The notes under the pieces: model-generated
The model's database searches: none
The model's input: the letters and a program-made list of their open reading frames with translations, nothing else
What the model was told of the DNA's origin: nothing
Shown here: in pieces, positions 1 to 5,625 of the stretch
Position numbering within the stretch: the first letter of the stretch is position 1
Layout: the number at the start of each line of letters is the position of its first letter
Assembly (NCBI GenBank): GCA_003663055.1
Contig: QMZF01000092.1
Span: 1 to 5,625 of the forward strand
DNA: 5,625 bases
Direction: 5' to 3'
Origin: Archaeoglobales archaeon
GTDB taxonomy: Archaea; Halobacteriota; Archaeoglobi; Archaeoglobales; Archaeoglobaceae
Position numbers and translations under genes: made by a program

Positions 1-33
1 ATATAACATTTTCTATTCTTTGTGGTCGTGTTA

Positions 34-57
34 AAATAAGAAAAAAATAAATAAAGA
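34..57 (-). terminator. T-rich tract, candidate archaeal terminator (minus strand)
   Basis: Read on the minus strand this is a pyrimidine-rich stretch with a T7 run (47-41) followed by further T-rich sequence. Archaeal RNA polymerase terminates at T-runs without needing a hairpin. It is about 360 bp past the DUF1614 stop, so it would be a distal stop for that unit. It could equally be AT-rich promoter sequence for a gene beyond the left edge. Confidence 0.25.
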
Positions 58-272
58 TGTAACCTATGCAACCAACTCCAAGTGGTAACAACGTCAAGTC
101 CACAAAAGTCTTTCAGGGGAATAATATGTAGAATGTAGAGTTTAAAATACTAGCAGCTCTGCTTACTTCTTTGGTCTCTCTTTGAGAAAACAAAGCTTGA
201 GAAAAGTACAGACACGAAGTGGAGAAAGAAGTGGTAAGATTCTTTTTAAGGTTTAAGGAGAGAAGAGATTCT

Positions 273-311
273 GGGAACAGATTCCCATTCGGGAGTTCTT
301 TTGTTCTGTTC
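273..311. repeat. Small inverted-repeat / stem-loop cluster
   Basis: Three pairings overlap here. GGGAA (273-277) can pair with TTCCC (282-286) around a CAGA loop. Alternatively TCCC (283-286) pairs with GGGA (291-294) around ATTC, enclosed by GAACAGA (275-281) and TCTGTTC (305-311). The two folds are mutually exclusive. The arms are short, so chance is a real possibility. It sits in the gene-free 403 bp and could be part of a small RNA or a 3' end. Confidence 0.3.
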
Positions 312-377
312 AGAGTTGGTTGATACTTTATGGCTTTCTAATAACTATCGGAGTTAGGTTGACGCTACGTTACGCTT

Positions 378-383
378 AAAAAT
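378..383 (-). terminator. Short T5 tract just downstream of the DUF1614 gene
   Basis: On the minus strand the sequence reads ATTTTT about 20 bases after the TGA stop at 404-406. A short T-run soon after a stop codon is what a weak archaeal factor-independent terminator looks like. No hairpin precedes it. The call rests only on position and composition. Confidence 0.25.
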
Positions 384-403
384 CTCTACTTTAAACCACA
401 AAA

Positions 404-1087
404 TCACAAGAAAAAGAATGAAAATACAACGGCAAAGACGCCCGTGAGGAAAATGCCATCGAATGTTCCGGCCCCTCCAATGCTAACGACGCCGCTTCCT
501 ATCTTCTCTATGTCCTTAAGGTGTAGTATATCTGCTCCAAATAAGGCGGAGAGAACTCCGGCGGAGAAAGCAAGTTGTGGGAGAAAATACAGTGGGTATC
601 CGAGTGTAAGCAGAAAAGCGTAGCCAACCGTAGCTGCGATGAAAGGGGGTAGAAACATAGGAATGGCTATACCCAGCCCCTCTATTGGCTTAGCGAATCT
701 GTATATCACTGCAGTACATACAGCGAAGCTCAAGAACCATGCTTCAAGGGGCAGGGAAGGAATCAGCCTCAGGGCAAGAACGGATGGGATTATGCACCCT
801 CCCACGTTCACGGCTATGGTAATCTTCCTTCTCCTTCTTATAGTATATATGAAACCAAAAAAGTGATACCTCCTTTCAATGATCTTTCCTTCCTTTTCGT
901 ACAGAGGGATATTGATCAAGCTGCCTATGGCTATGAGGGCGAATATGGTAATTGCTTCGTCGTAGCTTAGCCCGAAGACTATCTGAAACACGTTGGATGT
1001 AGCAAAAATGAATATAAAGATGAAAAACGGCAGAATTAGAAGTAGGAAGAACGGAAGTAAAAGAGGTGGGAATACGTAATCTCTCAT
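404..1087 (-). CDS. DUF1614-family polytopic membrane protein
   Basis: A 227-residue, strongly hydrophobic protein with about seven predicted membrane segments (roughly 8-30, 44-60, 90-110, 115-130, 138-163, 165-186 and 205-227) and a basic loop, RRRRK, at 84-88. The C-terminal motif SIGGAGTFDGIF (202-213), the preceding FGADILHL (183-190) and the NVGG element (94-97) match what I recall of the DUF1614 family, whose function is unknown. Two aspartates, D186 and D210, lie at membrane-segment boundaries in the best conserved motifs. The start ATG overlaps the stop of the upstream PRC-barrel gene (ATGA), so the two are probably translationally coupled. An AGGAGG at 1102-1107 is 14 bases from the start, which is long for a Shine-Dalgarno site. 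Membrane location is well supported; no catalytic or transport role is claimed. Confidence 0.85.
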   Translation of the reverse strand: MRDYVFPPLLLPFFLLLILPFFIFIFIFATSNVFQIVFGLSYDEAITIFALIAIGSLINIPLYEKEGKIIERRYHFFGFIYTIRRRRKITIAVNVGGCIIPSVLALRLIPSLPLEAWFLSFAVCTAVIYRFAKPIEGLGIAIPMFLPPFIAATVGYAFLLTLGYPLYFLPQLAFSAGVLSALFGADILHLKDIEKIGSGVVSIGGAGTFDGIFLTGVFAVVFSFFFL

Positions 1088-1326
1088 GCCTTTCTAAGCA
1101 TCCTCCTGTCTATTACGATATAGTCTGCTATCGACTTTACGGTTTCAAAGGGGATAATATAAAGACCGTTCTCTTTCTCAAGTTCGGGAATGTTGCTTTG
1201 CGGCCTTACGAGTATTTCTAGGAGTGAACCAGTTTTTAAATCGGCGGTTATGTTATACACAGTCCCAACAACTGTTCCGTCCGAAAGAAGCACGGTTTTC
1301 TTTGCCAGCGACCTTGCAAATATCAT
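1084..1326 (-). CDS. Small PRC-barrel domain protein
   Basis: An 80-residue protein that is essentially one PRC-barrel: an ARSL.KKTVLLSDGTVVG opening strand pair, a VYNITADLKTG turn, a LLEILVRP strand, and the closing IIPFETVKSIADYIVI. PRC-barrels are small beta-barrels found in ribosome maturation factors, photosynthetic reaction centres and many short archaeal proteins of unknown function. Here there is no second domain or membrane segment, so it is probably cytosolic. I chose ATG at 1326 because GGTGG (1335-1331) lies four bases upstream; a TTG at 1341 would add five residues (MSGGR) that merely read through this ribosome binding site. It overlaps the DUF1614 start by four bases and has its own promoter after cdc48. 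A regulatory or adaptor role for the membrane protein is inference from coupling only. Confidence 0.85.
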   Translation of the reverse strand: MIFARSLAKKTVLLSDGTVVGTVYNITADLKTGSLLEILVRPQSNIPELEKENGLYIIPFETVKSIADYIVIDRRMLRKA

Positions 1327-1330
1327 CCTA

Positions 1331-1335
1331 CCACC
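1331..1335 (-). promoter_or_regulatory. Ribosome binding site deciding the PRC-barrel start
   Basis: Minus-strand GGTGG, complementary to the archaeal 16S 3' end (CCACC-type), followed by TAGG and then ATG at 1326. It favours the ATG over the TTG at 1341, which lies upstream of the site. Confidence 0.65.
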
Positions 1336-1356
1336 GCTCAAAAATTAACGTAAACA

Positions 1357-1371
1357 TATATAAAATTTTGG
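1357..1371 (-). promoter_or_regulatory. TATA box/BRE for the PRC-barrel-DUF1614 unit
   Basis: Minus-strand TTTATATA (1364-1357) is a consensus-like archaeal TATA box. It is preceded by CCAAAA, which resembles a BRE. A start site about 25 bases downstream would fall near 1332-1335, giving a very short leader before ATG 1326 and only marginally including the GGTGG. The box lies in the 53 bp between the cdc48 stop (1380) and the PRC start, so the downstream pair can be transcribed independently of cdc48. The surrounding T4 and T5 tracts may also end cdc48 transcripts. Confidence 0.6.
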
Positions 1372-1379
1372 ACGTATAG

Positions 1380-3803
1380 TCAGCCGTAACCGACGAAGGT
1401 CTTTGCCGTAACCCTCGCCCTCTCCCGTTTCGACTTCTCCTCGAATCTTTCGTAGAAGCTCAGCATGGACTCCGTTATGCTTGGCTTAATCTTCTTTAGT
1501 GCTTCGAGGAAGTGCCTCATTTCCACCTTTTCGCTCTCCAGGTTCTCCCTTAAAGCAAGCATGACAGCTTCCCTGCACACAGCTTCTATATCGGCTCCAA
1601 CGTATCCGTCTGTCAGTTCTGCAAGTTCAACCAGGTCGACGTCGTTGCTGAGTGGCATGTTGCGCGTGTGAATTCTGAATATTGCAAGTCTGCTCTTCTT
1701 GTCCGGAGGTCTGACATAAACTAGTCTATCAAATCTGCCCGGCCTGAGCAAAGCTGGATCGAGGATATCAGGGCGGTTTGTGGCTCCTATGACTATTACG
1801 CCTTCCAGCTCTTCCAACCCGTCCATTTCTGTAAGCAACTGATTTACAACCCTCTCAACAGCTCTACTGCCCTCCTCTATCCCCCTCATCTGGGCGATTG
1901 CATCTATTTCGTCGAAGAATACTATACACGGAGCCACTTGTCTGGCTTTTCTGAATATCTTTCTTACAGCCTTCTCACTCTCGCCAAGCCACTTCGAAAG
2001 TAATTCGCTGCCCTTAACGCTTATGAAGTTGGCCTTGGTTTCGTTGGCAACAGCTTTGGCTATAAGCGTTTTACCGGTGCCAGGCGGGCCGTACAGCAGA
2101 ACGCCCTTAGGGGGCTTTATGCCAAAACGCCTGAACTTCTCTGGAAAGCGGAGTGGCCATTCAACGGCCTCCATGATCTCCCTCTTTACGTCTTCAAGTC
2201 CTCCGACATCTTCCCAAGTAATTTTTGGAAGTTCTACGAGCACTTCTCGCATTGCTGATGGTTCTATGCCCTTCAACGCTTCTTTGAAGTCATCCATCGT
2301 AACCCTTATGGATTCAAGCAGCTCTGCAGGTATTTCCTCCCTTGTGAGATCGATCTGCGGGAGGTATCTCCGCAACGCCTTCATTGCTGCCTCCTTACAA
2401 AGAGCCTCGATGTCTGCTCCAACAAAGCCGTGTGTTTGATCGGCTATGGTTCTGAGCATGTCCTTGATTATCTCTCTTTCAAGTTCTGGTAACGCTTCTG
2501 GCGGGATTATTTTCTCGACTATCCGCCTTACCTCCTCCTTGCTTTCTGCCTTGCTAATCTCTTCAATGGCTATGTCTATGAGTCCAGAGTCCTCTCCATC
2601 CTCATCAAGCATCCTCCTCAATCTTTCAAGAGCAGGCAAAACGAATTCTCTGCTGTATTCTGGCTCAAGGGGCATGTTCCTCGTGTGTATTTGGAGAATC
2701 TCGAATCTTCCTTCCCTGTCAGGCACGCCTATTTCGATCTCTCTATCGAACCTTCCGGGCCTACGTAATGCTGGATCAACTGCATCGATTCGATTCGTTG
2801 CGCCTATGACTATAACTTGTCCCCTCTCCTCCAGCCCATCCATCAGTGTAAGGAGCTGGGCAACAACACGCCTTTCGACTTCTCCTGTAACCTCTTCTCT
2901 CTTTGGAGCTATCGAGTCAATTTCGTCGATGAATATGATTGACGGGGCATTCTCCTTAGCTTCTTCAAATATTTCACGCAGGCGCTGTTCCGACTCACCA
3001 TAAAACTTGCTCATGATTTCTGGGCCGTTTATCGTGAAGAAGCTCGCTCCAATCTCGTTGGCAACAGCTTTGGCTATAAGCGTTTTACCGGTGCCAGGCG
3101 GGCCGTACAGCAGAACGCCTTTCGGCGGATCGATTCCCAGGCGTTGGAAAAGCTCGGGATATCGCAGAGGAAGTTCTATGATCTCTCTGACTTTCTGCAG
3201 CTCCTCTTTTAGTCCTCCGATATCCTCGTAAGTTATTCCACCCCTTCCAAGCCTCTCGAAGCCTTTAGCTGGCCTATCGCGGTAAATCACCTTTGTAAGC
3301 TCGTCGATTATAACGACTCCTTTGGGCTCTGTTTTAACGGCTACGAACAGCAGGGCTTGCTGCCCGTACTTGCCGAAGCCCGCAAGGGCCGGAGCACCGA
3401 TGAGTGGAATTAGGTCACCCTCTATTACCGGCCTTTTTAACAGCTGGTGCTTGAGGTAATCGCCAATGTCCATTCCGTAAACCCTAAAATCCATTTTGCG
3501 AAGAGGGGCAATTATAACAACCTTTGCTGGCTGATAAGCGGTCTTTCTAACCCTAACCGTGTCTCCAACACTCACACCTGCATTTTCTCTTATAAAGCGA
3601 TCAACGCGAATTATGCCCCTCCCCCAGTCCCGCTTTGGAGCCCTCCAAACTTTCGCTACTGTTTTGCGCTTCCCCTCGATTTCTATTACGTCTCCCGGAG
3701 ATATCTGAAGCTTGAGCATAGCATCCGGATCGAGCCTTGCGATTCCTCTTCCCGAATCACTGGGATAAGCCTGATTCACCTTGAGAGTAATTTCCGATGC
3801 CAT
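1380..3803 (-). CDS. cdc48: Cdc48/VAT-family AAA+ ATPase (p97 homologue)
   Basis: An 807-residue hexameric unfoldase that extracts and unfolds proteins using ATP, in archaea probably feeding the 20S proteasome. Order: N-domain (double-psi barrel about 3-90, second subdomain about 105-180). D1 has Walker A GPPGTGKT 234-241, aromatic pore loop KFYGES 266-271, Walker B IIFIDE 289-294, sensor-1 IGATNR 333-338 and arginine fingers R348/R351. D2 has Walker A 572-579, pore loop KWLGES 604-609, Walker B IVFFDE 627-632, sensor 672-677 and fingers R687/R690. Both ATPase sites look intact. D1 carries about 65 extra residues between MPL (377-379) and THGF (457-460); the equivalent D2 linker is 12 residues. 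The C-terminus ends VGYG, only a degenerate version of the proteasome-docking HbYX tail. The start fits the family N-terminus (MASEITLKV...[14 protein letters not shown]) and has no ribosome binding site, consistent with a leaderless mRNA. Archaeoglobales may hold a second Cdc48 paralogue elsewhere. Confidence 0.97.
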   Translation of the reverse strand: MASEITLKVNQAYPSDSGRGIARLDPDAMLKLQISPGDVIEIEGKRKTVAKVWRAPKRDWGRGIIRVDRFIRENAGVSVGDTVRVRKTAYQPAKVVIIAPLRKMDFRVYGMDIGDYLKHQLLKRPVIEGDLIPLIGAPALAGFGKYGQQALLFVAVKTEPKGVVIIDELTKVIYRDRPAKGFERLGRGGITYEDIGGLKEELQKVREIIELPLRYPELFQRLGIDPPKGVLLYGPPGTGKTLIAKAVANEIGASFFTINGPEIMSKFYGESEQRLREIFEEAKENAPSIIFIDEIDSIAPKREEVTGEVERRVVAQLLTLMDGLEERGQVIVIGATNRIDAVDPALRRPGRFDREIEIGVPDREGRFEILQIHTRNMPLEPEYSREFVLPALERLRRMLDEDGEDSGLIDIAIEEISKAESKEEVRRIVEKIIPPEALPELEREIIKDMLRTIADQTHGFVGADIEALCKEAAMKALRRYLPQIDLTREEIPAELLESIRVTMDDFKEALKGIEPSAMREVLVELPKITWEDVGGLEDVKREIMEAVEWPLRFPEKFRRFGIKPPKGVLLYGPPGTGKTLIAKAVANETKANFISVKGSELLSKWLGESEKAVRKIFRKARQVAPCIVFFDEIDAIAQMRGIEEGSRAVERVVNQLLTEMDGLEELEGVIVIGATNRPDILDPALLRPGRFDRLVYVRPPDKKSRLAIFRIHTRNMPLSNDVDLVELAELTDGYVGADIEAVCREAVMLALRENLESEKVEMRHFLEALKKIKPSITESMLSFYERFEEKSKRERARVTAKTFVGYG
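2041..2105 (-). repeat. 65-bp perfect direct repeat, copy in cdc48 D2 Walker A
   Basis: Identical base for base to 3055-3119, 1014 bp away and in the same orientation and frame. It encodes residues 567-588 around GPPGTGKT. Identity stops abruptly: the flanking base differs on both sides, and the next conserved codons (Pro-Pro-Lys) all differ synonymously. Confidence 0.97.
2448..2666 (-). other. Insertion segment within the Cdc48 D1 domain
   Basis: Codons for residues about 380-452. This charged, predicted-helical stretch has no counterpart at the same place in D2, where MPL is followed after 12 residues by TDGYVGAD. It sits where the large ATPase subdomain passes to the small helical subdomain. 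From memory, some Thermococcales Cdc48 proteins are also longer here, so it may be a lineage feature. Confidence 0.75.
3055..3119 (-). repeat. 65-bp perfect direct repeat, copy in cdc48 D1 Walker A
   Basis: Partner of 2041-2105. It encodes residues 229-250 of D1, including the P-loop and the following helix LIAKAVANE. The bordering codons (Lys AAA versus AAG, Glu GAG versus GAA) differ synonymously from the D2 copy. Confidence 0.97.
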
Positions 3804-3844
3804 AATAACAATCTAAATAAATCGTATAAAAAAACTTCCGTCGG
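3804..3844. promoter_or_regulatory. Divergent promoter region between cdc48 and larC
   Basis: Only 41 bp separate the two start codons. On the minus strand TTTTTATA (3832-3825) is centred about 25 bases from the cdc48 ATG. On the plus strand CTAAATAA (3813-3820) is centred about 28 bases from the larC ATG. Both spacings put the transcription start at or next to the start codon, and neither gene has a ribosome binding site, so both messages are probably leaderless. The two TATA boxes are about 12 bp apart centre to centre, close enough that two transcription factor complexes could hinder each other. Confidence 0.6.
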
Positions 3845-4978
3845 ATGAGGATAGCGATATTTGATGCGTTTGAAGGAGCGGGCGGAGACATGATCGTCTC
3901 GTCTCTGCTCGGTCTTTCGCTGGAAGAAAAGGATTTAGAAGGCATAATCGAGAAACTAGACCTTAACATTTCATTTCGGGTTGAGGAAGTCTACATTAAC
4001 GCCATAAAGGCAAAAAGACTTTTGGTGGAGGAAAAATATAAAGAAAGAACTTTTCAAGAGGTTTTAGATTTAATTGATTCCTCAGCTTTGGACGATGAAG
4101 TTAAGAGTGAATCAAAGGCTATTTTCGAAAGAATGGCCATAGCAGAAGGAGCTGTGCATGGGAGGGACTACAAAAAGGCCGTATTCCATGAGATTGGCAG
4201 CGATGATGCCATATTCGATGTTGTTGCAGCAACAACCGGGATTCTGAGGTTGAAAAAGGAGGGTTACAGGTTTTTCGCAACGACCATAAGGCTGGGGAGT
4301 GGGAGTATTTCAACAGCTCACGGAAAGCTCCCAGTTCCGGCTCCAGCAACTCTTGAGATTCTAAAGAACTCAAACCTTGAAGTCGTGTTTGAAGGCAAGG
4401 GAGAACTGCTAACCCCAACGGCAGCGGCAATACTGGCCCACTTCTGCGAGGGGAAGGCAAGCTTTCCGGTGTATGTGGATACTATCAGCTATTCTGCTGG
4501 CAGAAGAAGTCTATTTAGGCTAATTCTTGCCGAAACTAGAAGTTTTGATTCGGTAGCGGTTCTCGAAACAACTGTTGACGATGCAAGCGGTGAAGTTCTC
4601 GGCCATGCAATCGAGGAGATTTCCAAAACGGCCCTTGACGTAAATGCCATCCAAGTTATAGGAAAGAAAGGCAGGCCGGCCGTGTTAATTAGGGCCATTT
4701 CAAGCTTAAGCAAAGCTGAAGAGCTAGCGAAAATTATTATGGAGGAGACAGGTTCGATAGGCGTCAGGATAATTCCAGTTTATCACAGGGCAATAGCGGA
4801 AAGAAGTGAAGAAGTGAAGGAAGTGAGGGTGTTTGGAAGGTTGTTTAAGGTAAGGGTTAAGACGTCGTATCCAAGAGCTAAAATCGTTAAGCCGGAGTAT
4901 GAAGACGTAAAGGTGATTGCAAAGGAGTTGAATCTCCCGTTGAACGTGGTTTACAGAGAAGTACTGAAAAAATTGTAA
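3845..4978 (+). CDS. larC: LarC, nickel-pincer cofactor nickel chelatase
   Basis: LarC inserts nickel, in a CTP-dependent reaction, into pyridinium-3,5-bisthiocarboxylic acid mononucleotide, the last step in making the nickel-pincer nucleotide cofactor of lactate racemase and relatives. The 377 residues carry the family pattern throughout: FDAFEGAGGDM (6-16), AVHG.....AVFHEIGSDDAI (103-123), STAHGKLPVPAPATLEIL (156-173), GELLTPTAAAIL (186-197), LETTVDDASGEVLGH (240-254), ETGSIGVR (301-308) and a C-terminal IVKPEYEDVK (347-356). In lactobacilli LarC is made by a ribosomal frameshift joining two ORFs; here it is one continuous frame. Where I recall VHFHE in many relatives, this protein has AVFHE, lacking the first histidine. 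No larA, larB or larE is in the window. It starts 41 bp from cdc48 and is followed by radB after 27 bp, probably in one transcript. The family is often annotated UPF0272. Confidence 0.93.
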   Translation: MRIAIFDAFEGAGGDMIVSSLLGLSLEEKDLEGIIEKLDLNISFRVEEVYINAIKAKRLLVEEKYKERTFQEVLDLIDSSALDDEVKSESKAIFERMAIAEGAVHGRDYKKAVFHEIGSDDAIFDVVAATTGILRLKKEGYRFFATTIRLGSGSISTAHGKLPVPAPATLEILKNSNLEVVFEGKGELLTPTAAAILAHFCEGKASFPVYVDTISYSAGRRSLFRLILAETRSFDSVAVLETTVDDASGEVLGHAIEEISKTALDVNAIQVIGKKGRPAVLIRAISSLSKAEELAKIIMEETGSIGVRIIPVYHRAIAERSEEVKEVRVFGRLFKVRVKTSYPRAKIVKPEYEDVKVIAKELNLPLNVVYREVLKKL

Positions 4979-4996
4979 GATTGGATGTGTATGATT

Positions 4997-5001
4997 GGTG
5001 A
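4997..5001 (+). promoter_or_regulatory. Ribosome binding site deciding the radB start
   Basis: GGTGA followed by AAGC and ATG at 5006. In-frame ATGs at 4985 and 4991 lie upstream of this site and have no comparable motif, so 5006 is preferred. Confidence 0.7.
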
Positions 5002-5005
5002 AAGC

Positions 5006-5625
5006 ATGGAACTCGTAAAGCTACCATCGGGAAGTAAGTGCTTAGATTCTCTTCTTGGAGGAGGATTTGAAACGGGGACGATTACGCAGATATACGGGGC
5101 AAGTGCTACCGGAAAAACATCCATCTGCCTCATGCTCGCTTACAACACGGCTTTAAACTTCGGAAAGGTTGCCTTTCTTGACACAGAGGGCTTGTCGGGG
5201 GAGAGGGTAAGGCAAATTTTTGCAGATAACGATGCGCTGAAGAAGGTTTTTATTTACGATGTTTACGATTTCAAGCAGCAAAGCGTTGCAATAAAGGAAC
5301 TAGTAAAATTCTGCAGAAAAGAGGAAATAAGACTTGTGGTTGTTGATTCCTTCACGGCACTATACAGAAGTGAGCTGGAGGACGAAAAAGCCGTTCAGAT
5401 GAAGAGGGAGCTAATTCAGCAGCTCACATTTCTGCTTGGACTGGCGAGAAAGTACAACCTTGCAGTTGTGATTACAAACCAGATGTTTACCGACGTTAAG
5501 AGCGGAGAAGACAAACCGCTTGGCGGGCCGAGTATAGACCACCTGTCGAAGGTAATAATTGCGCTGGAAAAGTTGAACAACGAGAGAAAAGCTACGCTGA
5601 TAAAACATCGCTCTAAGCCTGAGGG
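5006..5625 (+). CDS. radB: RadB, RecA-superfamily recombination protein (3' end outside window)
   Basis: RadB is the euryarchaeal RadA/Rad51 paralogue that assists homologous recombination, binding DNA and RadA in the cytoplasm. The 206 codons present start straight with the RecA core (LPSGSKCLDSLLGGGFETG) and lack the N-terminal helix-hairpin-helix domain of RadA, as RadB does. Walker A GASATGKT is at 31-38, the conserved acidic FLDTEG at 57-62, Walker B LVVVDS at 110-115, and TNQ at 157-159. A basic KHRSKPEG element follows near residue 199, right at the window edge. Known RadB proteins are about 220-230 residues, so only the last 15-20 or so are missing. It lies 27 bp after larC with its own ribosome binding site and no visible promoter, implying cotranscription. 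KaiC-like ATPases are the nearest alternative, but the single core and HRS..PEG tail favour RadB. Confidence 0.92.
   Translation, partial: MELVKLPSGSKCLDSLLGGGFETGTITQIYGASATGKTSICLMLAYNTALNFGKVAFLDTEGLSGERVRQIFADNDALKKVFIYDVYDFKQQSVAIKELVKFCRKEEIRLVVVDSFTALYRSELEDEKAVQMKRELIQQLTFLLGLARKYNLAVVITNQMFTDVKSGEDKPLGGPSIDHLSKVIIALEKLNNERKATLIKHRSKPE

Larger units (their letters stand above)
1..403. other. AT-rich intergenic region without a convincing gene
   Basis: This stretch lies downstream of the DUF1614 gene (minus strand) and reaches the left window edge. I find no ORF with coding character; the longest methionine-started stretch noticed is 21 codons (66-131, plus strand) with no ribosome binding site. 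It contains an A7 run at 41-47, an isolated TATA-like TTTAAAATA at 141-149 (plus), a 9-base direct repeat TTGAGAAAA at 182-190 and 197-205, and a small inverted-repeat cluster around 273-311. An imperfect direct repeat, GAGTTGGTTGA (313-323) versus GAGTTAGGTTGA (351-362), is also present. No tRNA T-loop signature, C/D-box pair or regularly spaced repeat was seen. It may carry 3' ends of transcripts, a promoter for something off the left edge, or a small RNA, but none of these is demonstrated. Confidence 0.6.

Noticed and set aside
66..131. 21-codon plus-strand ORF starting MQPTPSG
   Set aside because: No ribosome binding site, no promoter at suitable spacing and no recognisable family; this length is expected by chance.
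362..376. ACGCT-ACGTT-ACGCT short tandem pattern
   Set aside because: Three five-base units with a mismatch; too short to distinguish from chance.
1..403. CRISPR array, tRNA or C/D-box RNA in the left intergenic region
   Set aside because: No regularly spaced repeats, no tRNA T-loop consensus, and no RUGAUGA/CUGA box pair was seen on either strand.
639..866. 75-codon plus-strand ORF opposite the DUF1614 gene
   Set aside because: It is an antisense shadow of a well supported membrane protein gene, with no recognisable domain or ribosome binding site.
1327..1341. TTG start at 1341 for the PRC-barrel gene (85 residues)
   Set aside because: It would translate through the GGTGG ribosome binding site; ATG at 1326 has proper spacing and gives the expected domain start.
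3825..3834. Plus-strand TATAAAAAAA as the larC TATA box
   Set aside because: It is too close to ATG 3845; transcription would start inside the coding region. It fits cdc48 on the minus strand instead.
1465..3848. Several plus-strand ORFs (1465-1671, 2023-2439, 2446-3003, 3007-3231, 3447-3848) opposite cdc48
   Set aside because: Serine-rich, low-complexity antisense readings of a clearly coding gene. Two of them share a segment only because they mirror the 65-bp Walker A repeat.
3757..3969. 70-codon minus-strand ORF across the cdc48/larC promoter region
   Set aside because: It overlaps the starts of two recognised genes and the divergent promoters, and has no family resemblance.
4985..5005. 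Upstream in-frame ATGs (4985, 4991) for radB
   Set aside because: GGTGA at 4997-5001 is correctly placed only for ATG 5006, and the extra residues are not typical of RadB.
4119..5608. Minus-strand ORFs opposite larC and radB (4119-4460, 4489-4713, 4951-5133, 5411-5608)
   Set aside because: Antisense shadows; larC and radB carry continuous family motifs on the plus strand.

Overview
The window looks like a piece of a hyperthermophilic euryarchaeal chromosome, most plausibly from the Archaeoglobales (Archaeoglobus, Ferroglobus or Geoglobus type). The reasons are a RadB recombinase paralogue (a euryarchaeal protein), an archaeal-style Cdc48 with a double AAA+ core, AT-rich TATA boxes close to start codons, and GGTGG/GGTGA-type ribosome binding sites. 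The order-level placement is inferred from gene content and protein style, not from a database search.

Layout: bases 1-403 hold no convincing gene. They are AT-rich with T-tracts, a small stem-loop region and one isolated TATA-like box. From 404 to 3803 everything reads leftward (minus strand). A Cdc48/VAT-family AAA+ unfoldase (1380-3803) is followed, after a 53-bp gap with its own strong TATA box, by a two-gene unit. That unit is a small PRC-barrel protein (1084-1326) overlapping by ATGA with a polytopic DUF1614-type membrane protein (404-1087). From 3845 rightward (plus strand) lie larC (nickel insertion into the nickel-pincer cofactor, 3845-4978) and, 27 bp later, radB (from 5006, cut by the window edge). 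The two directions share a 41-bp divergent promoter region (3804-3844), with spacing that suggests leaderless mRNAs on both sides.

How the genes work together: Cdc48 is protein quality control, LarC is cofactor metallation and RadB is recombination. They share chromosomal position rather than an obvious pathway. The only tight functional pairing suggested by the sequence is the translationally coupled PRC-barrel/DUF1614 pair. I see no mobile element, CRISPR array, rRNA or tRNA. The most notable signals are inside cdc48. One is a perfect 65-bp direct repeat shared by the two Walker A regions, with no synonymous differences, which looks like recent intragenic gene conversion. The other is an extra segment of about 65 residues in the D1 ATPase domain that D2 lacks.
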